Shown in pieces: positions 1-5,574 of a stretch of DNA of 5,574 bases. Made by a program: the position numbers and the translations under genes. Position 1 is the stretch's first letter. Each line of letters begins with the position of its first letter. The DNA is from Bdellovibrionales bacterium (lineage in GTDB: Bacteria > Bdellovibrionota > Bdellovibrionia > Bdellovibrionales > Bdellovibrionaceae): positions 1-5,574 of the forward strand of contig DAHVKR010000103.1 in the NCBI GenBank assembly GCA_027320785.1, read 5' to 3'. The notes under the pieces are model-generated. The model saw only the letters and a program-made list of their open reading frames with translations. It was not told the origin of the DNA and ran no database searches.

Positions 1-414
1 CTGATGAGTCAGCTTTTAATCCCCAAACAGACAATTCAAGAAAGATGTAAGTGTGGCTCCTTTGGAAATGCTGGCGGGGCTGGAGCTGATGGTGTTCAAG
101 GGCACACAGGTGGGAGTGCTGGCAATGGGGGTTCTTCAGGAAAACTTTTGGTTTCAATTAAGGATGCTCGGGAATTTGATTTAAGGGCTGAAAAGTATCC
201 AGGCATAGCTGGAATTCCTGGAAAAGGAGGGCCTGGTCAAAAAGGAGGAATTGGTGGAACAGCTCCTGAATCACGTTATTTAACTTGTTATGGAGCCAAT
301 GGTCCTAATGGGAAAGATGGACCTGAAGGACATGAGGGTGATCCAGGGATTGATGGTCAAAACGATAGCATCTGTATTTACCTAGCAAGCGAGGGTAAAA
401 GTGACTGCTATTAA
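1..414 (+). CDS. Collagen-like Gly-X-Y repeat protein, possibly 5'-truncated
   Basis: The reading frame is open from the first base. The first ATG is at 4 (136 residues, ending in TAA at 412-414), but no upstream sequence is available to show a ribosome site, so this may be the C-terminal part of a longer protein. Numbered from that ATG, glycine recurs every third residue in blocks: 18-36, 37-46, 67-76, 75-84 and 97-118. The last block is the cleanest, with eight consecutive triplets including GPN, GKD, GPE and GDP types. A non-repeat segment (47-66) with a short hydrophobic LLVSI stretch separates the first and second blocks. Cysteines sit at 15, 17, 95, 124 and 135. No signal peptide is visible in this part. 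Such repeats can form collagen-like triple helices or glycine-rich surface folds; which applies here is unknown. The stop overlaps the next gene by 14 bp, so it is probably co-expressed with the T4SS genes. A surface or pilus-associated role is inference only. Confidence 0.7.
   Translation: MMSQLLIPKQTIQERCKCGSFGNAGGAGADGVQGHTGGSAGNGGSSGKLLVSIKDAREFDLRAEKYPGIAGIPGKGGPGQKGGIGGTAPESRYLTCYGANGPNGKDGPEGHEGDPGIDGQNDSICIYLASEGKSDCY
391..395 (+). promoter_or_regulatory. Ribosome binding site for the GTG start at 401
   Basis: GAGGG lies 5 bases before the GTG at 401 and inside the end of the collagen-like gene. It supports GTG as the true start, which places the whole hydrophobic signal segment and lipobox in the product. 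Confidence 0.7.
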
Positions 415-901
415 AAGAGTCTCCAGATTTGGAGGCAGGTCTTTTCCTTTACTCTTTCTTTTACTGGCAGGATGCGCGACCCCTACGATTCGAGACACCA
501 TCTTAAGAGATATGGCTTTGGGAGCTGTGGCTGGCACCCTATTGGGACAGACTCAAAGTGACAATCGAGCCGCTTATTCCATGATGTATGCTGGAGTGGG
601 AGGGCTCGCAGCAGGAGCCATGAGTACTTACTATCATCTGCAAAATGAAGAAAAAAAGAATAAAGAAAACCAAGACTTAAAAGAAGAACTTCAAAGATTT
701 AAAAAACAACTTGAGCCTCAGCTTATTCAGCAGGGGCACTCATTATTTAAAATTCCAATCCCAAGAGAAGTTTCTAAGCTCGTCGAGCCTGGAGAGTGGA
801 AACGCTACAAAATGGATCAATGGGTCCAGGACCCGAATCAACCCAATACCTGGTACAGGCAAGTGGAAATGTTTGAAATCATTCCGCCTGTATCAAGATA
901 A
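401..901 (+). CDS. Glycine-zipper lipoprotein, T4SS-associated (possible VirB7 analogue)
   Basis: This 166-residue protein starts with GTG. A basic N-terminus (residues 1-13) and a hydrophobic run (15-22) end in a lipobox, L22-A23-G24-C25, so it is predicted to be lipidated on Cys25. Ala at +2 argues for outer-membrane sorting. Residues 39-75 hold two glycine/alanine-rich hydrophobic segments (with GAVAG and GVGGLAAGA) separated by a polar loop, a glycine-zipper pattern often associated with membrane insertion. Residues 81-105 are rich in Lys, Glu and Gln and look like a coiled coil. The C-terminal 55 residues contain several Trp and Pro and look like a small soluble domain I do not recognise. 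It overlaps the previous gene by 14 bp and lies 12 bp before the pilin gene. It is much longer than classical VirB7 and is not between virB6 and virB8; an equivalent tethering role in the outer-membrane core complex is only inferred. A structural lipoprotein unrelated to VirB7 is the alternative. Confidence 0.82.
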   Translation: MTAIKRVSRFGGRSFPLLFLLLAGCATPTIRDTILRDMALGAVAGTLLGQTQSDNRAAYSMMYAGVGGLAAGAMSTYYHLQNEEKKNKENQDLKEELQRFKKQLEPQLIQQGHSLFKIPIPREVSKLVEPGEWKRYKMDQWVQDPNQPNTWYRQVEMFEIIPPVSR

Positions 902-913
902 GAGGAGAAAAAA

Positions 914-1201
914 ATGGAACGAAATCAAAGAATTTTTAACTTCTGTTTAATGCTTTTCATTATGTTTGTATCAAATCCGGCCTTTGCAAACCGTTTAGAG
1001 GAAGCAGCCATTCGAGGACAAAATATTGTGATCTCAATCGGTCAAGTAACAGCGGTCATTGGAATCGTACTTGGAGGTATTGCTCTTTCAATTGGAATGG
1101 CAAGTGTTGGAAGAATGGTTTTGATCAGTGGAATTATTGGGGCAGCGGCTACTTTTGGAGGGCCTGCACTCATTGATGTTGTGAAGGAGATTTTTCGATG
1201 A
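914..1201 (+). CDS. virB2: VirB2/TraA-like major pilin precursor
   Basis: This 95-residue protein has an AGGAG ribosome site at 903-907, 6 bases before its ATG. A signal peptide with basic residues, a hydrophobic core (about 8-20) and an A23-F24-A25 cleavage motif would leave a mature protein of 70 residues, the size typical of conjugative pilins. The mature part has a short polar N-terminus and two hydrophobic helices (about 37-61 and 66-90) joined by a tight loop containing Arg67. This helix-loop-helix layout is characteristic of VirB2, TraA and TrbC pilins, which wait in the inner membrane and are extracted into the pilus with help from VirB4. The call rests on size, topology and position directly before the VirB3-like and VirB4 genes rather than on a diagnostic motif, as this family is weakly conserved. 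Its stop overlaps the next start by 4 bp. Confidence 0.85.
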   Translation: MERNQRIFNFCLMLFIMFVSNPAFANRLEEAAIRGQNIVISIGQVTAVIGIVLGGIALSIGMASVGRMVLISGIIGAAATFGGPALIDVVKEIFR

Positions 1202-1482
1202 AAGAGAGAAAAACTTCACGGGTCCTCAATGATGACTCTTTTTTCCTAGGTCTTTCTTATAATGATATCACAGCGATAGGAATTTTACTTCTAATCGTCA
1301 TCATAATTTTTAAAACCCTTGGCATTGAAAATATGTTCCTAGTTCTATGTTTGAGCCTCTCAGGTCTAGTTATTCTGATTCCTATCCGTATGACAAAGAG
1401 ACGAAAAATCATTCGAGATACTTTTCAATACCTCTTCAAAAATGGAGTGATCTATGTTTCAAAAAATAATCGAAACCAATAG
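1198..1482 (+). CDS. virB3: VirB3/TraL-like inner-membrane protein
   Basis: This is a 94-residue protein. The ATG overlaps the pilin stop in an ATGA junction, and a GGAG about 1188-1191 serves as ribosome site. The N-terminus is polar and is followed by F-L-G-L-S at 16-20, resembling the segment before the first helix in TraL. Two membrane helices follow at about 24-41 and 46-64, then a strongly basic stretch (TKRRK, 66-70) and an amphipathic C-terminal tail. VirB3/TraL proteins are small, two-helix inner-membrane subunits that associate with VirB4 and are needed for pilus biogenesis. Position between pilin and ATPase, size and topology all agree. The gene overlaps virB4 by 29 bp. The sequence is too divergent to decide between VirB3 and TraL naming. 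Confidence 0.84.
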   Translation: MKERKTSRVLNDDSFFLGLSYNDITAIGILLLIVIIIFKTLGIENMFLVLCLSLSGLVILIPIRMTKRRKIIRDTFQYLFKNGVIYVSKNNRNQ

Positions 1483-3616
1483 AGCTTCAGATGTGAGTAT
1501 TCACACCCTCGAAAATGGAACACTATGCGCTGGGTTTGAGGTCGATCTTTTAGATGAGGAACTATTAGAAAATGACCAATTAGAAGCTCTATTGATGAGC
1601 TTACTCAAAGATCTGCCTTTAGGGAGGACTTTGAGAGTGTATTTAAAATCTGAATATTCAAATTTGGATACCCATGAGCACTCAAGAACCGAGAGCTTAA
1701 AGGATATTGGATTTGTAAAAAACAGAGCTTTTTTATTTTTAGAAAAGCCTGCCAAAATGGACCTCTCATTTTTTGTGAAACATAAGAGTTCAAAAGGTCA
1801 GTCCGTCTTAACTGATTTTCTCTTATTTAAAAATCACGAAGTTAAAGTAAAACCTCTGAGTCAAAAAGAAGTCGAGTCCCTTTTTCCGGTTCTTCAAGAT
1901 GAACTCTTTCATAAATTTCAAACAATTGATTTAGGTGAGGAGCTTGTCAGTGTTTTAAGACTCACGAAGCAATCTGAATTTGGAATGGACCTAATGACTT
2001 TAAGTCACATAAAGGATTTATTACCTCTCCCTTATACAATAGGAGTATCGATTCAGGCGGTTTCAGGAGCAGAGGCTGAAACTTTTTTAAGAAGAAGATC
2101 TAAACAGAATTCTTTAGGGTCAGATTTAAATGAGAACCGTAAGTATGAGGAAGCTCAAGGGTATCTTGAAGATATAACCCTGAATGGATCTAAACTATAT
2201 CGTTTTGAGTGGCAGTGTCTGATTTCTAGAAAATCAGAGGAGTACCTTCGACAGGATCGTGAAGAGCTCAAAAGAAGACTGGAAGCACTTGGGTCTATAT
2301 ATATTGAAAGTGTTGGTGCTTTAGAGAGTCTTAAGAGCTTTTACTTAGGAGAGGAGCCTCATTTTACTCTTCTTGAAAAAGACTCTACTTTAATTACTTA
2401 TATACCACTTGTAACTCGTGGTGAATCCAAGACGAATCAAGTTTATAAAAATCAATCACTTGCAGTCCATCGAAGAGATGAATCTTTAAGTTATATCAAT
2501 ATATTTGACCCTCGTTATGAGTCCTTTTCTTGGTGTATCTTTGGAAGACCTGGAACGGGTAAGTCAGTTCTCACGAACGCCATTACAAGAGCTCTTCATT
2601 ATGATCCTGATATCAAGATTATTAAAATTGATGTAGGAGGAAGTCACAGTCGTGAAACTGAGATTTTAGGAGGTGTTGAAAAGACACTTAATCTAAATGA
2701 ACCCACTGGAATAAACCCCTTTGATGTGATTTTGGAGCTTGGATCGACAAAAGAGGCACTTCAAATCTTAGCTACATTTCTAGAGGTCCTGATATTAGAA
2801 GAAGGGGAGTCTAAGCTTTCTAAAATCATGAAGTCTGATTTAGAGAGAGCTATTTTAGAATACATTAGTCTTTCTAAGTTAAAACTTAGTCTTAAAGGGT
2901 TTTATGATCAGTCCTCTGAGATTCCTCGAAAAGAGCTTCTACAAAGATGGGTTGGAAAAGGGGTTTATGGGAATGCTTTTTCAACAGACAAGGATGACTC
3001 CAAGAGTTCATATTTTAATTTAAATAATAGTCTTACATACTTTAATTTCTCTAAAATTAGTCAGGCATTAGATCCAGACTATGCTCAAGGTGGACTTGCT
3101 GCCGTTATGGCGCAATTCAATCTTGAAATGCTTAAGAAAGATCAACATAAGAAAAAGGTTGTATTCATAGCCGATGAAACTCCCTTTTTTATTAAGAAGT
3201 GCTTTTCGTTTTTTAACTTATCTATCGCAAATGTCAGAAAAGAGGGGCACGGGTTTATAACTGTTTCTCAAAAATCAGCCCATGTCGTAGTCGATAATGA
3301 TACGGGGATTTTAGACAACTCTCCGAATCGTATCTATTTCTCTTCAGATGGGGATGATGAGACCTTTAAGGCTCGAAATCAACTCAGTTCAAATTCATTA
3401 GATAGTATTAAGTCACTTAAGCGTCAGCAGGGTGAGTTCTCGGAATGTCTATTAAAGGATGGTCTAGGGGAGAGAGTTTTAAAAGTCAGACTCAATTCAG
3501 AAGAGTATTGGTCTTATACCTCTAAAGATGAGGATCGAAGAAAATTCTTTGAGATTAAGAAAGCTTGTCCATCTTTAAACTTGAAGGAGATTATGCAATG
3601 TTTGTCCTTCTCCTGA
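1454..3616 (+). CDS. virB4: VirB4/TraC-family T4SS ATPase
   Basis: This 720-residue cytoplasmic/inner-membrane ATPase energises pilin extraction and substrate transfer. The N-terminal part (about 1-330) has the VirB4/TraC look, including a segment around 20-65 that ends in a 'lPlGrtLrvyLksE' pattern. The C-terminal part is a RecA/FtsK-like motor. Walker A is GRPGTGKS at 364-371 (bases 2543-2566) with Lys370. A D-x-G-x-S element lies at 393-397, and the family's NPF motif is N421-P422-F423. Walker B is a hydrophobic run ending in D574-E575 (bases 3173-3178), and the sensor-like S605-Q606 stands where many relatives have Thr-Gln. A Q-G-E-F motif near 659-662 is also typical of the family. Both key catalytic residues are present, so it looks functional. 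It is slightly shorter than typical VirB4 (about 790) and clearly shorter than F TraC (about 875). GGAG at 1444-1447 precedes the ATG by 6 bases; it overlaps virB3 by 29 bp and the next gene by 19 bp. Confidence 0.96.
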   Translation: MFQKIIETNRASDVSIHTLENGTLCAGFEVDLLDEELLENDQLEALLMSLLKDLPLGRTLRVYLKSEYSNLDTHEHSRTESLKDIGFVKNRAFLFLEKPAKMDLSFFVKHKSSKGQSVLTDFLLFKNHEVKVKPLSQKEVESLFPVLQDELFHKFQTIDLGEELVSVLRLTKQSEFGMDLMTLSHIKDLLPLPYTIGVSIQAVSGAEAETFLRRRSKQNSLGSDLNENRKYEEAQGYLEDITLNGSKLYRFEWQCLISRKSEEYLRQDREELKRRLEALGSIYIESVGALESLKSFYLGEEPHFTLLEKDSTLITYIPLVTRGESKTNQVYKNQSLAVHRRDESLSYINIFDPRYESFSWCIFGRPGTGKSVLTNAITRALHYDPDIKIIKIDVGGSHSRETEILGGVEKTLNLNEPTGINPFDVILELGSTKEALQILATFLEVLILEEGESKLSKIMKSDLERAILEYISLSKLKLSLKGFYDQSSEIPRKELLQRWVGKGVYGNAFSTDKDDSKSSYFNLNNSLTYFNFSKISQALDPDYAQGGLAAVMAQFNLEMLKKDQHKKKVVFIADETPFFIKKCFSFFNLSIANVRKEGHGFITVSQKSAHVVVDNDTGILDNSPNRIYFSSDGDDETFKARNQLSSNSLDSIKSLKRQQGEFSECLLKDGLGERVLKVRLNSEEYWSYTSKDEDRRKFFEIKKACPSLNLKEIMQCLSFS
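3584..3589 (+). promoter_or_regulatory. Ribosome binding site deciding the ATG start at 3598
   Basis: AAGGAG lies 8 bases before the ATG at 3598, inside the last codons of virB4. It argues against the in-frame TTG at 3565, which would add eleven polar residues ahead of the signal peptide. Confidence 0.75.
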
Positions 3617-4158
3617 TACTTCTAATTTCGAGTCCCAGCTATGCGTTTTTGGATTTTATTGGGGAACAAGCTAAAAAGGCGAAGGAAGTTGCGGCCTACG
3701 TGGATGCTGCTTCAGATTTAGCTAGGGAAGTCACTCCTGATCAAGATCTTGAAAAGAGTGCTAAAGACATTCAGCGAAGAGCTGAAGTTTTAAGATCAGA
3801 AGCTTCAGATCTATCGTATTTGTCACGAAGTACACAGTCCATCTTAAAGGGGCCTGACTGGTCTTCCCGAAGGCTTGAAACCAATATTCGATCCACAACA
3901 GATTATATTCGAAGGCTTAAAAGGATTTTATCTCAAGCCATTGCACTTGGAACAGATGGAGTTGTGGCCCTTAATACGACTGAAACAAATGTGGCCTTAA
4001 ACGAAGTTCAAAAGAATCAGCAGGCTCTCATTATGCAAAATTCAGAGCTTCAGCTTCGAGAAATGGAAAGAGAGCAAGAAGAGGCTAAAAGATGGTCTGA
4101 TTTTTCGGCAAGGCAAAGAAAATTAAGGAATGGAAGTGAGATCAGTGGAAAACTTTAA
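3598..4158 (+). CDS. Exported helical protein in the VirB5 position (VirB5/TrbJ-like)
   Basis: This 186-residue protein is read from ATG 3598; an in-frame TTG at 3565 is possible but is not supported by the ribosome site. The start gives a clean short signal peptide: hydrophobic residues 2-10, then S-P-S-Y-A with likely cleavage after Ala16. The mature protein is almost entirely predicted helix, rich in Ala, Glu, Lys, Arg and Gln. It has a long charged region (about 20-80), a middle section (about 85-120) and a last helix (about 128-165) with N-x-x-Q-x-N-Q-Q spacing, followed by a highly charged end. Lack of cysteines and a helical bundle character fit VirB5/TrbJ minor pilins, which sit at or near the pilus tip and act in adhesion. 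Location between virB4 and a virB6-like gene matches the canonical VirB5 slot. I see no diagnostic motif, so the call rests on position, export signal and helicity. It overlaps virB4 by 19 bp and the next gene by 23 bp. Confidence 0.75.
   Translation: MFVLLLILLISSPSYAFLDFIGEQAKKAKEVAAYVDAASDLAREVTPDQDLEKSAKDIQRRAEVLRSEASDLSYLSRSTQSILKGPDWSSRRLETNIRSTTDYIRRLKRILSQAIALGTDGVVALNTTETNVALNEVQKNQQALIMQNSELQLREMEREQEEAKRWSDFSARQRKLRNGSEISGKL
4125..4129 (+). promoter_or_regulatory. Ribosome binding site favouring the GTG start at 4136
   Basis: AAGGA abuts the ATG at 4130 with no spacer, which makes that ATG a poor start, but sits 6 bases before the in-frame GTG at 4136. Another in-frame GTG at 4145 is a weaker option. 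Confidence 0.55.
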
Positions 4159-5068
4159 TCAACTTCAATCCATCTGCCTTCATGTCTTCCAGGTGGTTTC
4201 AAAAACAACAGATTTTTTAGTTTTACCTCTATTTATGATGAGAGTTGTTTTTTCAAGTTTACTAGGAGAGGGGAGGGTTAGTTTTCAAATTATAAAAGGA
4301 GCTATTTTATATTTTATCCTCATTACGGGGTTTCCTTATATTATTGATATTCTATTCTCCATTCCTGAAACATATTTGCCTCACGCTTCTAGTTTGAATT
4401 CAATTAGTTCAGGTGCTCCGGAATGGAGTTCAGCCAGTCTCATTCCTTTCTCAGTGGATAGAGTATTAGAAGTTATTTTAGCCGGTCTTTACTGGATTGC
4501 TTATTATATGCATGTCTTCTTTATGATGGTGATGTGTTCCATGGCACCCATCATTTTTCTATCCAGTACATTATTGGGTTTAGGTTTTGGTCTTGAGTTA
4601 TTTTTAGGGCTTCTTCTAATTGGAAGTTCATGGCCCTTGATTTGGTATGGATTTAATGAAGTTCATCAAAATTTAATGGTTTCTCAAATTGATGGCTTTG
4701 GGGCTAAGTGCTTAGAGATCCTCATTACTCTTCTTAAAGGAATTTCACCTTTAGCGTTTGCAGCTGTTGCGATTAACAGTCCACCTGGAAAGATTATGAC
4801 GAAAACGATGCAGGGTGGAGTTTCCTCTGGAAGATGGGTTGGAAAGAGTTCACTAAAACAAATTCAAGCTGGAAAGACCTCTCTTCAAACAATACTGAAC
4901 TCGGGTTCTCAAGAAAGATCCTTAACTGAATTATCAGGTCAAAGTTACATGACATTTATAGAAAAAAATAGCCGGCTTATGCGGGCGCAAATGCAACATA
5001 AGAATTATCGAAAAAATGTTCAAGGGGAAGGAGTGCAAAGTGAAAATCCACGCCCAGGAAATACTTAA
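4136..5068 (+). CDS. virB6: VirB6-like polytopic inner-membrane channel protein
   Basis: This 310-residue protein is read from GTG 4136; ATG 4130 would add two residues but lacks ribosome-site spacing. Hydrophobic segments lie at about 25-43, 50-75, 109-127, 129-150, 152-172 and 195-214, giving five or six membrane helices. A polar, Ser/Pro-containing loop (about 76-108) is probably periplasmic. A W166-P-L-I-W170 pair lies in the fifth segment, reminiscent of the conserved tryptophan region of VirB6. From about 217 the protein turns hydrophilic and basic, with many Ser, Lys, Gln and Arg, forming a roughly 95-residue soluble tail. VirB6/TrbL proteins form part of the inner-membrane translocation path. 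Topology and location between the VirB5-like and VirB8-like genes support the call, but sequence motifs are weak. It overlaps the upstream gene by 23 bp and the downstream gene by 29 bp. Confidence 0.82.
   Translation: MRSVENFNQLQSICLHVFQVVSKTTDFLVLPLFMMRVVFSSLLGEGRVSFQIIKGAILYFILITGFPYIIDILFSIPETYLPHASSLNSISSGAPEWSSASLIPFSVDRVLEVILAGLYWIAYYMHVFFMMVMCSMAPIIFLSSTLLGLGFGLELFLGLLLIGSSWPLIWYGFNEVHQNLMVSQIDGFGAKCLEILITLLKGISPLAFAAVAINSPPGKIMTKTMQGGVSSGRWVGKSSLKQIQAGKTSLQTILNSGSQERSLTELSGQSYMTFIEKNSRLMRAQMQHKNYRKNVQGEGVQSENPRPGNT
5028..5033 (+). promoter_or_regulatory. Ribosome binding site for the GTG start at 5040
   Basis: AAGGAG, within a longer purine run starting at 5024, lies 6 bases before GTG 5040 and inside the virB6-like coding region. 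It identifies the start of the last gene. Confidence 0.75.
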
Positions 5069-5574
5069 AAGAAACATTCAATTTCTATTATTTGTAGGAG
5101 TCTTTCTGATGTTTCTCCTGACATCTGTATTGAATATTCGTGCGGTAAGCCAAGGGAGAAAACCTATAATCATTGGTATTGATGGTAATGGGACAAGGAT
5201 TGTGACGGAAGCCTCAGATCCTATCTATAAAACGGAAGCCATCGCATTTATTCGTAAGTTTTTTTACAACGCTTATAATTTTAATACGTCTAACTTTTTT
5301 AAACGAATTGGTCTTGCGACCACTATGATGAGTGAGAACCTATGGAAGAAAAAAGAGAGTGAAATTCTAGATTTAAAATCAAAGGTCGAACGAGACAATA
5401 TTGAAATTTCAGGTGAAATAGTTGAGCTCTCAAAAGAAGAAAACGGTCTCTATCATGCATTGATCAAAATAAAAGAAAAGACCCGTTTAAACGAACAAAA
5501 TCACGAAATGATGGTCTCAGTCAGGCTTAAGCCAGTCACTAGAACATCAGACAACCCATTTGGATTAGAGGTGG
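5040..5574 (+). CDS. VirB8/TraE-like bitopic T4SS protein, 3'-truncated by window end
   Basis: The frame is open from GTG 5040 to the window edge, giving 178 residues with no stop. A short cytoplasmic N-terminus (about 1-13) with basic residues is followed by one membrane helix (about 14-33) and a periplasmic domain, the bitopic layout of VirB8 and TraE. The domain begins with a short hydrophobic strand (III at 43-45). A Phe/Tyr/Asn-rich helical stretch follows (about 66-90), then a charged helix (about 100-118) and alternating strand-like segments ending in a V-R-L-K-P motif near 163-167. This helix-then-sheet arrangement fits the NTF2-like periplasmic fold of VirB8. The TraE family of F-type systems is an equally good match in size. 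These proteins scaffold the inner-membrane complex and contact VirB9/VirB10. The position directly after the VirB6-like gene agrees with virB order, and the 29-bp overlap suggests translational coupling. The remaining C-terminus is probably short if it is TraE-sized (about 190), or 40-60 residues if VirB8-sized. Confidence 0.82.
   Translation, partial: MKIHAQEILKRNIQFLLFVGVFLMFLLTSVLNIRAVSQGRKPIIIGIDGNGTRIVTEASDPIYKTEAIAFIRKFFYNAYNFNTSNFFKRIGLATTMMSENLWKKKESEILDLKSKVERDNIEISGEIVELSKEENGLYHALIKIKEKTRLNEQNHEMMVSVRLKPVTRTSDNPFGLEV

Noticed and set aside
711..950. 79-codon + strand open frame across the end of the lipoprotein and start of the pilin gene
   Set aside because: It lies in another frame of two well-supported genes, and its product has no signal, motif or compositional logic.
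1501..1793. Two overlapping - strand open frames inside virB4
   Set aside because: They are antisense to a confident ATPase gene, lack credible ribosome sites and give low-complexity Ser/Lys-rich products; shadows of the + strand codon usage.
2874..2889. Perfect 7-bp inverted repeat (CTAAGTT / AACTTAG) with a 2-base spacer
   Set aside because: It lies mid-way in the virB4 coding region, has a loop too small for a stable hairpin and no T-tract, so it is probably chance in AT-rich sequence.
3565..3597. Upstream TTG start for the VirB5-like protein
   Set aside because: It would put eleven extra residues before the signal peptide, while AAGGAG is correctly spaced for ATG 3598.
1..5574. tRNA/rRNA genes, CRISPR arrays, insertion sequences, origin of transfer
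   Set aside because: Coding sequence fills the window apart from a 12-bp gap, and no cloverleaf, regularly spaced direct repeats, transposase or terminal inverted repeats were seen on either strand.

Overview
The window is gene-packed, AT-rich (about 40% GC by eye) and reads entirely on the + strand. It holds most of the first half of a VirB/Tra-type type IV secretion system (T4SS) operon. A lipobox lipoprotein, Sec-type signal peptides on periplasmic components and strong AAGGAG-like ribosome sites point to a Gram-negative, proteobacteria-like host. The base composition and the unusual accessory genes would suit a Bdellovibrionota-type or other low-GC lineage, but the sequence alone does not settle this.

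Layout: 1-414 is a Gly-X-Y (collagen-like) protein, possibly continuing upstream of the window. 401-901 is a glycine-zipper lipoprotein. 914-1201 is a VirB2/TraA-like pilin precursor. 1198-1482 is a VirB3/TraL-like inner-membrane protein. 1454-3616 is the VirB4/TraC ATPase, the surest call. 3598-4158 is an exported helical VirB5-position protein. 4136-5068 is a VirB6-like polytopic channel protein. 5040 to the window end is a VirB8/TraE-like bitopic protein, cut by the edge. The order B2-B3-B4-B5-B6-B8 matches the canonical virB order. The VirB3 and VirB4 proteins, and less clearly VirB8, also carry F-type (TraL/TraC/TraE) flavour.

The genes form one tight transcription unit. Six of the seven junctions overlap by 4 to 29 bp, and the seventh has a 12-bp gap. 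No internal promoter or terminator is visible, so the unit is probably translationally coupled. Together the products would make a pilus/translocation apparatus: VirB4 powers pilin extraction and assembly, VirB3, VirB6 and VirB8 form the inner-membrane platform, VirB2 is the pilus subunit and the VirB5-like protein a candidate minor pilin. VirB9, VirB10, VirB11, a coupling protein and a relaxase are not in the window, so it cannot be decided whether this is a conjugation system or a protein-secretion system.

The least ordinary part is the start: a collagen-like protein and a glycine-zipper lipoprotein fused by overlap and spacing to the head of the T4SS operon.
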